NCBI RefSeq assembly: GCF_002236805.1
Contig: NZ_NIQA01000005.1
Coordinates: 109,634 to 173,633 of the forward strand
Direction: 5' to 3'
From: Pusillimonas sp. T2
GTDB lineage: Bacteria > Pseudomonadota > Gammaproteobacteria > Burkholderiales > Burkholderiaceae_B
DNA length: 64,000 bases
The position numbers were made by a program, and so were the translations under genes. Below, in pieces: positions 18,641 through 27,959 of this stretch. The notes below the pieces were generated by a model. The model saw only the letters and a program-made list of their open reading frames with translations, searched no databases and was not told the origin of the DNA. The first letter of the stretch is position 1, and every line of letters starts with the position of its first letter.

Positions 18641-19837
18641 ATGTCTCTGATTTCCAGGTTGTATCGAAACGCGTTGCGTTTGGGTGGTTGCGCATTTCTG
18701 GGGGCGGCGCTGGCCATGTCTCCGGTGGCGGGTGCCCAGCAGGCGTCAGACGCCATGGTGGCCGACTTCTCCTCGATTCCAATGCCCGAGCTGGCCGCCA
18801 AGGCCTGGCTGACGCTCGATGCCAACAGTGGCCAGGTCATTGCGGCCGCCAACATTAACGAAAAAGTCGAGCCCGCGTCGCTGACCAAAATTATGGCGGC
18901 CTACGTGGTGTTTGATGCAATTGCCGAAGGGCGGTTGTCGCTCGACCAGAAAGTGTCCGTGTCCGAAGTGGCCTGGAAGACCGAAGGTTCGCGTATGTTT
19001 ATCAACGTGAACTCACAGGTGTCGGTGGGCGAATTACTTCAGGGCATGATCGTGCAGTCGGGCAATGACGCCACCGTCGCGCTGGCTGAGGCTGTTGCGG
19101 GCAGCGAAAGCGCCTTTGTCGCCCTGATGAACCAAGAGGCTCAGCGTCAGGGGTTGACCGGTACTTATTTCACCAATTCGCCAGGTTTGCCGCACCCTGA
19201 GCACATCACTACCGTGCGCGACCTGGGCATTCTGGCGCGCAATCTGGTGGTCGACTTTCCCCAGTATCTGCATTACTACAGCCAAAAAGAATACACCTAT
19301 AACGATATTAAACAGCGTAACCGCAATCGTTTGCTATGGGTCGATGAAACTGTCGATGGCTTGAAAACAGGGCACACATCTTCGGCAGGGTATTGCCTGG
19401 TCACGACCGCGTTACGCGATGGCCGCCGTGTCATTACCGTGCTTGTGGGGGCGTCCAGCGATGCGGCACGCGCCGAAAACAGCCTCAAGCTGTTGAACTG
19501 GAGTTTCCAGAACTTCGATACGGTCAAGTTGTTCGGTGAAGATAAACCTGCGGTTCAGGCGCGCGTCTGGCAAGGTCAGGCTGAAACCGTGGCGCTGAGC
19601 CAACCCAAACCGTTGTGGGTAACAGTACCGCGCGGCAAGGCCGGCGACCTGACCCCCGTTGCCGAATATACCCAGCCGTTGATTGCTCCGCTGACTGCAG
19701 GCACGCAAGTGGGTACGGTGTCCTTGTCGCTTGATGGCGTTGTGTTGCGCCAGGCGCCATTGTTGGTCATGTCCGACGTCCCTGAGGCGGGTTTCATGGC
19801 GCGCATGGTCGATAAAATTAAGCTCATGTTCGAGTAA
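18641..19837 (+). CDS. dacC: D-alanyl-D-alanine carboxypeptidase (PBP5/6 family)
   Basis: 398 residues from the ATG at 18641. A Sec signal (ALRLGGCAFLGAALAMSPVAGA) ends near residue 32. The three penicillin-binding motifs are present: SLTK (80-83), SGN (140-142) and KTG (242-244). The PBP5 C-terminal domain and a terminal amphipathic anchor helix (GFMARMVDKIKLMF) follow. It trims the terminal D-Ala from peptidoglycan stem peptides in the periplasm. The liberated D-Ala makes the adjacent D-amino-acid transaminase a sensible partner. Confidence 0.94.
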   Translation: MSLISRLYRNALRLGGCAFLGAALAMSPVAGAQQASDAMVADFSSIPMPELAAKAWLTLDANSGQVIAAANINEKVEPASLTKIMAAYVVFDAIAEGRLSLDQKVSVSEVAWKTEGSRMFINVNSQVSVGELLQGMIVQSGNDATVALAEAVAGSESAFVALMNQEAQRQGLTGTYFTNSPGLPHPEHITTVRDLGILARNLVVDFPQYLHYYSQKEYTYNDIKQRNRNRLLWVDETVDGLKTGHTSSAGYCLVTTALRDGRRVITVLVGASSDAARAENSLKLLNWSFQNFDTVKLFGEDKPAVQARVWQGQAETVALSQPKPLWVTVPRGKAGDLTPVAEYTQPLIAPLTAGTQVGTVSLSLDGVVLRQAPLLVMSDVPEAGFMARMVDKIKLMFE

Positions 19838-19878
19838 GACAGCAGGCTAAAATAGGCGTTTTTGTCTGCAGGTGCCTC

Positions 19879-20760
19879 ATGATCCCCGACGTCGACAACG
19901 ACAGCATTGTTTACCTTAACGGCCAGTATGTTCGGCTTGGCGATGCGAAAGTGTCGGTACTCGATCGGGGGTTTGTGTTCGGTGACGGCATATACGAAGT
20001 CGTGCCGGTTTACTCGGGCAAGCCGTTTCGCATGGCGCAACACATTGCCCGCTTGCAGCGCAGCCTGAAGGCAATCAGCATCCAGGTTGGGTTTACCGAC
20101 GATCAATGGGCCGATTTATTCCTCGATATGATCGCCCGTACCGCGCCAGCGATGGCCGGCGTGTCTGAAAACGTCATGATTTATTTGCAGGTGACGCGTG
20201 GTGTCGCTAAACGAGACCACGCCTTCCCCGCCCACGCCACACCCACCATATTTTGTATGGTGTCGCCGTTCAAGCGGCCTGGCGCAGAGCAGCGCGAAAA
20301 GGGTTTGTCCACTATCTCAATCCCCGACGTCCGGTGGCTGCATTGCCATATCAAGTCGGTGTCCTTATTGGGTAATGTGTTGGCCAAGCAGGCCGCTGTC
20401 GAGGCTGGCGTCGACGAGGTTGTACAGTTTCGCGACGGGTTCTTGTCAGAAGGGGCTTCTACCAACATTTGGGTAGTGCGCAACGGCACTTTGCTTGCGC
20501 CCGAGCCCAATCACCTTATTCTTGAAGGTGTGCGCTATCGTTTCATCGAAAGCCTGGCGCAAAAAGCCGGTATTCCCTTCGAGGCGCGTCCTGTGTCGCG
20601 CACCGAAGTCGACACCGCCGACGAGCTCATGTTGTCGTCGGCGACCAAAGAAGTCTTGCCTATTGTCCTGCACGATGGTCGCCCGGTAGGCAGCGGCCGG
20701 CCCGGCCCCGTTTACGCGGCCTTGCGTGCCGCCTACGATCAAGTCCTCGAGGCACTCTAA
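19879..20760 (+). CDS. dat: D-amino-acid transaminase (PLP, fold type IV)
   Basis: 293 residues. DRGFVFGDGIYEVVPVYSGKPFRMAQHIARL near the N-terminus, the PLP lysine in HIKSVSLLGNVLAKQ (Lys near residue 157), and EGASTNIWVVRNG are class IV transaminase hallmarks. The absence of branched-chain-specific features and the FGDGIYEV motif favour D-amino-acid over branched-chain transaminase. It interconverts D-Ala and D-Glu with their oxo acids. It lies between dacC and ybeD and touches ybeD by 1 bp. Confidence 0.85.
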   Translation: MIPDVDNDSIVYLNGQYVRLGDAKVSVLDRGFVFGDGIYEVVPVYSGKPFRMAQHIARLQRSLKAISIQVGFTDDQWADLFLDMIARTAPAMAGVSENVMIYLQVTRGVAKRDHAFPAHATPTIFCMVSPFKRPGAEQREKGLSTISIPDVRWLHCHIKSVSLLGNVLAKQAAVEAGVDEVVQFRDGFLSEGASTNIWVVRNGTLLAPEPNHLILEGVRYRFIESLAQKAGIPFEARPVSRTEVDTADELMLSSATKEVLPIVLHDGRPVGSGRPGPVYAALRAAYDQVLEAL

Positions 20761-21041
20761 TGTCCATGCCTGAAATCCCCCCAGAACGTTCGCTGATCGA
20801 ATACCCCAGTCAGTTTCCTATCAAAGTCATGGGCAAGTCTCATCCGGACTTCGCCCAAACCCTGGCGGCGGTTGTGCTCGAGTTCGACCCGGCCTTCGAC
20901 CCGGCCACCGTAGAAATGCGGCCGAGTCGCAGCGGTAATTACATTGGCCTGACGTTCACTGTAACGGCCACATCCCGCGAGCAGCTCGACGGTTTGTATC
21001 GCGCCCTGCACGGGCATGCCATGGTGTCAGTTGTGCTGTGA
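20760..21041 (+). CDS. ybeD: YbeD/DUF493 small ACT-like protein
   Basis: 93 residues with the family core [19 protein letters not shown] and the [33 protein letters not shown] end, a beta-alpha-beta fold resembling ACT domains. The ATG overlaps the previous stop by one base (TAATG), and its own TGA overlaps the GTG start of lipB. The position directly before lipB is strongly conserved in proteobacteria; a biochemical role is not established. Confidence 0.92.
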   Translation: MSMPEIPPERSLIEYPSQFPIKVMGKSHPDFAQTLAAVVLEFDPAFDPATVEMRPSRSGNYIGLTFTVTATSREQLDGLYRALHGHAMVSVVL

Positions 21042-21721
21042 TCGCCGTCAAGTGGTGGCCGCATCGTCCGGTTCTCTACCAAGAAACCTTTGAAGCCATG
21101 AAGGCGTTCACGCATGCGCGTGACGCCCATACCCCCGATGAAATCTGGCTGGTCGAGCATTACCCCGTCTATACGCTGGGTCAGGCGGGCAAGCCGGAGC
21201 ATGTTCTGAATCCTGGTGATATCCCCTTGGTCAAAAGTGACCGCGGCGGGCAGGTCACATATCATGGTCCTGGCCAAGTAGTGGCCTATTGTCTGGTCGA
21301 TCTGCGTCGGTTGGGTATCTTTGTCAAAGAGTACGTTGAACTGCTCGAGGCCGTTGTCATCGGCGTGCTTGTTGATTACGGCCTTGTGCAGGCTTGTCGC
21401 AAAGCAGGGGCGCCTGGGGTGTATGTGCCTTGGCCTGTCGCGCCCGGTCTGTCCGCGACGGCCTCTGACGCCGAGCTTGCAAAAATTGCAGCGCTGGGCG
21501 TCAAGATCAGCCGGGGGTGCAGTTACCATGGCCTTGCACTTAACGTCGACATGAATCTGGCTCCTTTTTTAGGTATCAACCCCTGCGGCTACGCCGGTTT
21601 GCGCACGGTCGATATGGCAGCTTGTGGTGTGTCTGCAACGGTGCACGACGTTGGCGAGGCCTTGGCTGCCCGTTTGGTTACAGCCTTTCAAACCCTGCCT
21701 GCGCCATCACCAAAGCCCTGA
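21038..21721 (+). CDS. lipB: Lipoyl(octanoyl) transferase
   Basis: 227 residues, GTG start overlapping ybeD (GTGA). The active-site pair is visible: Cys161 in [16 protein letters not shown] and Lys156 in GVKISRG; the [13 protein letters not shown] motif binds the acyl chain. It moves octanoyl groups from acyl carrier protein to E2 and GcvH domains, which LipA then converts to lipoyl. The ybeD-lipB-lipA order completes the pathway. Confidence 0.96.
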   Translation: MIAVKWWPHRPVLYQETFEAMKAFTHARDAHTPDEIWLVEHYPVYTLGQAGKPEHVLNPGDIPLVKSDRGGQVTYHGPGQVVAYCLVDLRRLGIFVKEYVELLEAVVIGVLVDYGLVQACRKAGAPGVYVPWPVAPGLSATASDAELAKIAALGVKISRGCSYHGLALNVDMNLAPFLGINPCGYAGLRTVDMAACGVSATVHDVGEALAARLVTAFQTLPAPSPKP

Positions 21722-21824
21722 CGTAGCCGGGGAGATTAGGCCTTCGAAGGGCTCAGGCGCTAAAATAGGGTTTTTACCAATTCATGATGTCGCGACCTTT
21801 GTGTGTTGCGGCCCAGGAAGGTGT

Positions 21825-22808
21825 ATGTCTACTCCAGATCAGGCCGTAGGCCGTACCGATACGGTTTACGATGCGACTCAAAAGCAAAAGTCCGAAGCTA
21901 AAACGTCGCGTATTCCCATCAAAATTATTCCGGCCGAGCGCCTGAAAAAACCTGACTGGATCCGCGTCAAGGCGGCGGCTCCCAGCTCGCGCTTTCACGA
22001 CATCAAGCGTATTTTGCGCGAGCACAATCTGCATACTGTTTGCGAAGAGGCGTCCTGTCCTAACATTGGCGAGTGCTTTGGCAAGGGCACGGCCACATTC
22101 ATGATTATGGGCGACAAGTGCACGCGTCGCTGCCCCTTCTGCGATGTCGGTCATGGTCGCCCCGATCCGCTTGATGTCAACGAACCAGAGAACCTTGCGC
22201 GCACTATTGCGGCGCTTAAGTTGTCGTACGTTGTGATTACGTCGGTCGATCGCGACGACCTGCGCGACGGCGGCGCGGCTCATTTTGTCGAGTGCATCCG
22301 CAAGGTTCGCGAGCTTTCACCCTCGACGCGTATCGAAATTCTGGTGCCCGATTTCCGAGCCCGCCTTGACCGCGCGCTGGGCATTCTAGATCAGGGCCCA
22401 CCCGATGTCATGAACCATAACCTCGAGACCGTGCCCCGCCTGTACAAACAGGCCCGGCCGGGTTCCGACTATCATCATTCCCTCAAGCTGCTGTCCGAAT
22501 TCAAGGCCAGGCATCCTGGCGTACCCACCAAGTCGGGTCTAATGCTTGGCTTGGGCGAAACCGATGAAGAAATCTTGCAGGTTATGCGCGATATGCGCGA
22601 GCACAATGTCGATATGATCACCATTGGCCAGTACTTGCAGCCGTCCGAGCATCACTTGCCCGTATTGCGCTACGTACACCCCGATACCTTCGCCATGTTC
22701 GAGCGCGAAGCCTATGCCATGGGGTTCAGTCATGCTGCGGTTGGCGCCATGGTGCGGTCGTCGTATCACGCCGACGAGCAGGCGCACGCGGCGGGTGTGG
22801 CTAGTTAA
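21825..22808 (+). CDS. lipA: Lipoyl synthase (radical SAM)
   Basis: 327 residues from the ATG at 21825 with GGAAGG ahead of it. The auxiliary cluster cysteines are Cys73, Cys78 and Cys84 ([12 protein letters not shown]), the radical-SAM cluster is Cys99, Cys103 and Cys106 (CTRRCPFC), and the C-terminal RSSYHAD contributes the conserved serine ligand. It inserts two sulfurs into protein-bound octanoyl groups. It lies about 100 bp after lipB and ends at a strong terminator. Confidence 0.97.
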   Translation: MSTPDQAVGRTDTVYDATQKQKSEAKTSRIPIKIIPAERLKKPDWIRVKAAAPSSRFHDIKRILREHNLHTVCEEASCPNIGECFGKGTATFMIMGDKCTRRCPFCDVGHGRPDPLDVNEPENLARTIAALKLSYVVITSVDRDDLRDGGAAHFVECIRKVRELSPSTRIEILVPDFRARLDRALGILDQGPPDVMNHNLETVPRLYKQARPGSDYHHSLKLLSEFKARHPGVPTKSGLMLGLGETDEEILQVMRDMREHNVDMITIGQYLQPSEHHLPVLRYVHPDTFAMFEREAYAMGFSHAAVGAMVRSSYHADEQAHAAGVAS

Positions 22809-22824
22809 TTCAATTGCACGCACG

Positions 22825-22862
22825 AAAGCCCGACGCCTTTGGTTAGGCGTCGGGCTTTTTAA
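22825..22862. terminator. Terminator between lipA and the first LysR gene
   Basis: A 13-bp perfect stem AAAGCCCGACGCC (22825-22837) with its complement (22846-22858) around an 8-nt loop, followed by T5 on the plus strand and preceded by A3 for the minus strand. It serves convergent lipA and, more weakly, the LysR gene. Confidence 0.88.
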
Positions 22863-22882
22863 CGTTTGGCCTGCGGGTACTT

Positions 22883-23782
22883 TTACTTCAGGCGGCGTTT
22901 GGGGTTGAATTCGTTCACCCGGTCTCTGATGATGTTTGCAAACTGCCGAACGGCGGGGCTGCGCGGGGCGTCGCGTAGCCATAGCAGGCCCGGGGTGCGC
23001 ACTGGGGTGGGGCTTTGAAGCGGGAGTACCGCTACCTCATCGCCCCATAGCCCGTATTCCGAAATAATCGCGGCGGCATCCGTCATGGTCACGAATTCCA
23101 ACATGGGTACGACGGCATTCATCTCGGCCACTACAACAGGCTGCGCGTTGGCCATCTCGAAGCAATCCTCCAGCAAAGCGCGGGTTGAAAAAGACTGTGG
23201 CAACAGCACCATTTTTTGCTTGTGCAGCTCGGCCATGCGCACGAACCGGCGCTTGGCAAACATGTGGTGCTTGCCCACCACCAGGCGCATCTCCTCGTTG
23301 TACAGAGGTTCGAACTGTAATTGGGCGGTGTTTTCGGGCTTGTATGTAATCCCGAAATCAAGATTGCCGGCCAACAGTTCTCGGGCCACGATGTCGCCAG
23401 GCAGCTCGGTGACCTGCACTGACACCGATGGGTGCTGCGCCACAAACATCGATACGCTACGGGGAATAATCCGCATATTGAACGTGTGTGTCGTCCCGAC
23501 CCTAACCACGCCGCTAAGTTCGTTCGACGTGTCGCGAACGGTTTTCATCCCTTCCTCTACCTCGCGCAGTGCGCGCTGGGCATGTTCCAGGAAGGCCTCG
23601 CCGCGTTCAGTCATCACGACGCGTTTGCCGATGCGCGAGAAAAGCTGGCAGGATAACTCTTCTTCCAGTTGCTTGATCTGGTGTGATAGTGTTGATTGCG
23701 TAACGTGAACTTTCTCGGCGGCTTGCGTAAAACTGAGTTGTTCGGCCAGGGCAACAAAATAGCGTAGGTGTCTGAGTTCCAT
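22883..23782 (-). CDS. LysR-family regulator, probable controller of the 24-32 kb uptake/degradation genes
   Basis: 299 residues from the ATG at 23782 (MELRHLRYFVALAEQLSFTQAAEKVHVTQSTLSHQIKQLEEEL), the usual CynR/CbbR-like opening; an ATG ten codons upstream is less likely. The winged helix-turn-helix spans about 1-65 and the effector domain about 90-295. It is divergent from the ABC importer operon, and an ATC-N9-GAT LysR-type box lies 30 bp from its start at 23812. The same box recurs ahead of the ring-cleavage dioxygenase at 31.9 kb, so this protein is the natural candidate regulator of both operons; this is inference. Confidence 0.9.
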   Translation of the reverse strand: MELRHLRYFVALAEQLSFTQAAEKVHVTQSTLSHQIKQLEEELSCQLFSRIGKRVVMTERGEAFLEHAQRALREVEEGMKTVRDTSNELSGVVRVGTTHTFNMRIIPRSVSMFVAQHPSVSVQVTELPGDIVARELLAGNLDFGITYKPENTAQLQFEPLYNEEMRLVVGKHHMFAKRRFVRMAELHKQKMVLLPQSFSTRALLEDCFEMANAQPVVVAEMNAVVPMLEFVTMTDAAAIISEYGLWGDEVAVLPLQSPTPVRTPGLLWLRDAPRSPAVRQFANIIRDRVNEFNPKRRLK

Positions 23783-23811
23783 ACAAAGCCTTGTAGTAAT
23801 GAGCGTTTTCA

Positions 23812-23860
23812 ATCGATGCTGTCGATCGTTTTTTAATGGAAAACTTCATTTTCATTCATG
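23812..23860 (+). promoter_or_regulatory. Two-part LysR-type operator, copy 1 (importer promoter)
   Basis: An interrupted palindrome ATCGA-TGCTG-TCGAT (23812-23826), fitting the LysR consensus ATC-N9-GAT/T-N11-A, is followed after 13 bp by CTTCATTTTCATTCATG (ending at 23860). Copy 2 at 31846-31894 has the same palindrome arms, the same 13-bp spacer length with unrelated bases, and the identical second part, in the same direction relative to the regulated gene. Conserved ends around an unconserved spacer indicate protein binding. Confidence 0.75.
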
Positions 23861-24068
23861 CAAAGCACAAAGTAAACTCGTCTCACTGTGCCGAAATGGC
23901 GCTGCAAAAGCCCATGGCACCCCACCCCGGAGGAACACCACCCAGCACGACCCAACCTGCAACCAATTGCACGTCTTGCACACTTTAAAAAATTCAAGGT
24001 CACAGGCAGTAAATAACGAAGCGGTACAAGCCGCCTCAGATATTCAATGACATTGGGAGGAGACCCAA

Positions 24069-25337
24069 ATGACCACACGACGTCAGTTCAACAAGTTAGC
24101 CGCCATGGCCGCAGCAGGCCTGGCCGCACCCGCAATTATTTCGCGCAAGGCTTACGCCAGCGACAAGCCCATTCGTATCGGGGCCAGTGTGTCGTTAACG
24201 GGGCCGTTGGCCAGTACTCGCGCCGGCCAGATCGGTTACGAACTCTGGCGCGACGACGTTAACGCCGCCGGTGGCCTGTTGGGTCGCAAGGTCGAATTCG
24301 TCATCTACGACGATCAAAGCAGCGCGTCCAACGTCCCCGCCATCTATTCAAAACTGGTTGACGTCGATAAGGTTGATGTCCTGATTTCGCCTTATGGCGC
24401 CAATCTGTCGGCTCCGCTGATGCCCTTTATTCGTCAGCGCAACCAGTTTATGGTCGGTATGTTTGCCCTAGCTGGCAACGACCGTGCGCGCCACGATAAA
24501 TACTTTCACGCCTGCCCCTGGGGCCCTAACTCGATGTTGGGATGGGCGCGAGGGTTCTTCGATCTGGCCAAGTCCATCAACGCCAAAAAAATTGCCATCA
24601 TCAACTCCGACCTTGAATTCTCGGCCAGCGCGGCCCAGGGTGGGGCCCAGGTGGCTAAAGAGTACGGGATGGAAGTGGTCATGAACCAAAGCTATCCACC
24701 CAATACCAGCGATTTCTCTGCCATTTTGCGCAACATTAACGCCGCCAACCCCGACGCGGTTTTTGTTTGCTCGTATCCGGCCGACAGCGCGGCCATCATC
24801 CGCGGCGTCAAAGAAATCGGCATTTCCGATTCGGTACAAATTTTTGGCGGGTCGATGATTGGCCCGCAGTATGGTTCGTTGCTAGGCTCGTTAGGCCAAG
24901 ACCTCAACGGTCTGGTCAACATTACCACCTTCGTACCCGAGCCCACGCTTAAAACGCCGGCCATCGACAGCTTCTTCAGCCGATACGTGCCTAAAGCACA
25001 GGCCGAAAGCCTCGATCCCTTGGGCTTCTATATCCCGCCGTTCTACTACGTGGCTGGGCAAATCGTCGAGGCCGGTATCAAGGGCTCGCAGTCGGTCGAT
25101 CACGCCAAAATGGCCCAGTATCTGCATGCCAACCCTATCGACACACTGGTGGGCAAAGTGGCCTTCAACGAACTGGGCGACTGGACAGAGCGACGCACCC
25201 TCATGATCCAGGTGCAGGGCGTAAAAGGCAACGATATCAATCAGTTCCGCGAACCCGGTCGTCAGGTCATTCTCGACCCGTCGTCGCTCAAGTCGGGCGA
25301 GCTGATCACGCCTTATAACAAGGCACGCCAGGGCTAA
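24069..25337 (+). CDS. Liv-type ABC importer substrate-binding protein with Tat signal
   Basis: 422 residues, start ATG preceded by GGGAGGAG. The N-terminus MTTRRQFNKLAAMAAAGLAAPAIISRKAYAS fits the twin-arginine S/T-R-R-x-F-x-K consensus, which is uncommon for this family. The mature part (KPIRIGASVSLTGPLASTRAGQIGYELWRDDVNAAGG) is a periplasmic-binding-protein type 1 fold of the branched-chain amino acid/amide/aromatic acid group. First gene of a five-gene importer operon that ends at 28671. Given the convergent ring-cleavage genes and shared operator, an aromatic or carboxylic acid ligand is more likely than leucine; that is inference. Confidence 0.9.
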   Translation: MTTRRQFNKLAAMAAAGLAAPAIISRKAYASDKPIRIGASVSLTGPLASTRAGQIGYELWRDDVNAAGGLLGRKVEFVIYDDQSSASNVPAIYSKLVDVDKVDVLISPYGANLSAPLMPFIRQRNQFMVGMFALAGNDRARHDKYFHACPWGPNSMLGWARGFFDLAKSINAKKIAIINSDLEFSASAAQGGAQVAKEYGMEVVMNQSYPPNTSDFSAILRNINAANPDAVFVCSYPADSAAIIRGVKEIGISDSVQIFGGSMIGPQYGSLLGSLGQDLNGLVNITTFVPEPTLKTPAIDSFFSRYVPKAQAESLDPLGFYIPPFYYVAGQIVEAGIKGSQSVDHAKMAQYLHANPIDTLVGKVAFNELGDWTERRTLMIQVQGVKGNDINQFREPGRQVILDPSSLKSGELITPYNKARQG

Positions 25338-25411
25338 TTCTGCCCTCTGCCATTCTTTAACCTTCACGTACGACCGGCCCCTCTCGGGGCCGGCCGGTGG
25401 GGCATTGCAGC

Positions 25412-26293
25412 ATGACGTCAACCTTAGACATCTTCTTTAACGCCATTTCAACCGGGGTGTTGTTGGGCAGCATTTATGCTGCTGTCGCCCTGGGGTTGGC
25501 TATTACCTTTGGTATTTTGCACATTCCCAATGTGGCGCACCCCACGTTGGTAATTGTCGGCGCCTATTTTGTGGTGTTGCTGGGACAGTGGGGAGTCGAC
25601 CCTTTACTTGCCGCGCTTATCGGGCTTCCTGTGTTCTACGTGTTCGGGATGCTCTTATATACGTTTTACTCGCAAGCCTTCGAGCGACGAGGGCAAGTCA
25701 ACACTTTGCAAAGCCTGACCTTGTTCTTCGGGCTGTCGCTGGTGATTGAAATTGCCATTGCCTTGCTGTTCGGCTCCGAGCTCAAGTCGGTCAGTGCGCC
25801 ATACATTGGCACCAGCCTTAATTTGGGTGTTTTTACGCTGCCCTATCGCCTGCTGATTCCTGCGTTGCTGGCACCCATCATGATTGCGTTGCTCTGGATG
25901 TATTTCACCAAAACAAATTCAGGCACAGCCATTCGCGCAGTGGCACACGATGATCGTGCCCTGTCTATTGCGGGTATCGACCCAGCCTGGATCAAACGTC
26001 ATGCCTTTGGTATTGCCACGGCTACAGCCGTGGTGGGCGGGGTTGCCCTGGTCATGATGGGGCCTGTTGATCCGTTCAGCGGCCGTTTCCAAATCGGCCG
26101 GGTATTTGCCATTGTGGTTCTGGCCGGCATGGGGTCCATTCCTGGCACCCTGGTCGTGGCCATCATGATCGGCATTGCCGAGTCGTTTGTCTCAGCCTAC
26201 CTTACGCCGTCGTGGTCTCCTGGCGTCGCCTTCGCGATTTTGCTGTTAGCCCTGGCGTTTCGTCCCCAAGGTTTATTCGGAGCTTCACGATGA
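25412..26293 (+). CDS. Liv-type ABC importer permease (LivH-like)
   Basis: 293 residues from the ATG at 25412, with eight or so hydrophobic helices. The family motif near the N-terminus is GVLLGSIYAAVALGLAITFGILHIPNVAHPT, and the cytoplasmic coupling loop is TAIRAVAHDDRALSIAGIDPAWIKRHAFG, which contacts the ATPase. It pairs with the LivM-like protein as the transmembrane channel. It begins 74 bp after the binding protein; the 5'-leader holds a GC-rich inverted repeat (GGCCGGCCGGTGG region near 25389) that may slow or partly stop transcription. Confidence 0.9.
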   Translation: MTSTLDIFFNAISTGVLLGSIYAAVALGLAITFGILHIPNVAHPTLVIVGAYFVVLLGQWGVDPLLAALIGLPVFYVFGMLLYTFYSQAFERRGQVNTLQSLTLFFGLSLVIEIAIALLFGSELKSVSAPYIGTSLNLGVFTLPYRLLIPALLAPIMIALLWMYFTKTNSGTAIRAVAHDDRALSIAGIDPAWIKRHAFGIATATAVVGGVALVMMGPVDPFSGRFQIGRVFAIVVLAGMGSIPGTLVVAIMIGIAESFVSAYLTPSWSPGVAFAILLLALAFRPQGLFGASR

Positions 26294-27237
26294 AACGCAA
26301 CAACCTTATTTTTACGATCGCCGCTGTGGCCGTCATTGTGGCCGGCTTTTTAGCGCCGTCCATTGTTACTAATCCGTTCTATTTCTTTGCCGGCTACGTC
26401 ATTGTTCAGTACATCGCCATATCCACGGGCTGGAACGTCTTGGGGGGTTACGCGGGGTATATCAACTTTGGGGCCGCTGCCTTTTTCGGACTTGGGGTGT
26501 ATATCTCGGCGTTCCTGTTTAACGTGTTCGAGATCCCTTTATGGCTGGGTATTTTGTGTGCTGCGGGCGCTGGTGCATTGCTGGGGCTGGGCATGGGGTA
26601 CCTTACGCTGCAGATCCAGGGGGTTTATTTCGCGATTGCCACGCTGGGTTTGGTTATTGTGCTTGAAACCATTATCCATAATATCCCCGGTATGGGCGGG
26701 GCGCGCGGCATGGCCGTATATGGCCCGCCGCCACCCGACTGGTCGGGCGGCCCAGTGCAGTACATTTTTCTGGTCATGCTTATCGTCGCCGTCATCAGCG
26801 TCGCGCTAGCCCGCTGGATAGAGCTTTCCTGGGTGGGGCGCGGGCTACGGGCCGTGCGCGCCAGCGAAGATGCCGCCGAGTGTTCGGGGGTGCCTACGTT
26901 GCGTCTGAAGTTGCTGGCATGTACCGTGAGCGGAGCCATATTGGGTGCGGCCGGTGCGCCGTTCCCGTTCTACACGTCGTTTGTCGAACCGGTCACCGCG
27001 TTTAGCCTGCTTATTGGCCTTAACGCAATTGCCATGCCGCTTATTGGCGGTACTCGCAGTTGGCTTGGGCCGGTTATTGGTGCAATTTTGTTGGCATCTG
27101 TACAGCAAATTGCGACGGTCACCATTTCATCCGAACTTAATATTCTGTTTGTCGGTCTGGTTCTGATCGCCTTCGTTGCGCTGGCGCCCAACGGTATTCT
27201 TGGCCTGGCCAAACGCAAATCCGGAGGTGCACGATGA
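26290..27237 (+). CDS. Liv-type ABC importer permease (LivM-like)
   Basis: 315 residues. The ATG overlaps the previous stop (ATGA). Motifs NVLGGYAGYINFGAAAFFGLGVYISA and the coupling loop WVGRGLRAVRASEDAAECSGVPTLRLKLLA define the LivM branch. About nine or ten membrane helices are visible. It forms the heterodimeric channel with the preceding permease. Confidence 0.9.
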   Translation: MKRNNLIFTIAAVAVIVAGFLAPSIVTNPFYFFAGYVIVQYIAISTGWNVLGGYAGYINFGAAAFFGLGVYISAFLFNVFEIPLWLGILCAAGAGALLGLGMGYLTLQIQGVYFAIATLGLVIVLETIIHNIPGMGGARGMAVYGPPPPDWSGGPVQYIFLVMLIVAVISVALARWIELSWVGRGLRAVRASEDAAECSGVPTLRLKLLACTVSGAILGAAGAPFPFYTSFVEPVTAFSLLIGLNAIAMPLIGGTRSWLGPVIGAILLASVQQIATVTISSELNILFVGLVLIAFVALAPNGILGLAKRKSGGAR

Positions 27238-27959
27238 CATCGCCCGCCCTTTCTTTACGCGGCATCGAAAAATCTTTCGGTGTATTCAAGGCGCTAGGGC
27301 CAGTCGACCTCGACCTGATGCAAGGCGAGCGTCTGGGTATCATTGGCCCTAATGGCGCGGGTAAAACAACCCTCATTAACTGCATTACCGGCGTGTTACG
27401 TCCAGACCAGGGGTCGGTTCAGTTCATGGGCAAAGATATCAGCAACGTGCCGCCGTTCGAGCGTGCCCGTATGGGGATATCGCGCAGTTTCCAGATTCCC
27501 CGCCCCTTTATTGGTATGAGCGTCCTCGAAAATCTGCTGGTGCCACTCGATTACAAGCCTGCAGTTCACAATAAAGAAGAGCGCGCCTTGCAGTTGCTCA
27601 AGTCCGTCAATTTGCATCAAAGGGCGTTCGACCCATCGGGTGATCTATCGCAGCTCGAGCTGCGCAAGCTTGAATTGGCGCGCGCCCTGGCCAGCGACCC
27701 CAAAGTGCTGATCGCAGACGAAGCCATGGCGGGCTTGTCAGATACCGAAATTGACGAAGTGCTGGAAATCTTGATGCGCCTGAATGCGTCCGGGGTGGCC
27801 ATCATCATGATCGAGCACATTATGCATGCGGTCATGCGCTTCTCGCAGCGCGTGGTCTGCTTCGACACTGGTTTGCTGATTGCGGCCGGTACGGCGGACG
27901 AAATCGCCAACAATACAACCGTTCAAAAGGTGTACTTCGGTGAACAGACTCATCATTGA
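27234..27959 (+). CDS. Liv-type ABC importer ATPase (LivG-like)
   Basis: 241 residues, start ATG overlapping the previous stop (ATGA). Walker A GPNGAGKTT, the Q-loop SRSFQIPRPF, a signature region DLSQLELRKLELARAL (the family's SGG is degenerate here: LSQLELR in place of LSxGxxR), Walker B KVLIADEAMAGLSD and the H-loop IIMIEHIMHAV are present. The usual Glu after Walker B is kept (DEAMAGL). The altered signature is worth noting but such variants occur in LivG proteins. Confidence 0.9.
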   Translation: MTSPALSLRGIEKSFGVFKALGPVDLDLMQGERLGIIGPNGAGKTTLINCITGVLRPDQGSVQFMGKDISNVPPFERARMGISRSFQIPRPFIGMSVLENLLVPLDYKPAVHNKEERALQLLKSVNLHQRAFDPSGDLSQLELRKLELARALASDPKVLIADEAMAGLSDTEIDEVLEILMRLNASGVAIIMIEHIMHAVMRFSQRVVCFDTGLLIAAGTADEIANNTTVQKVYFGEQTHH

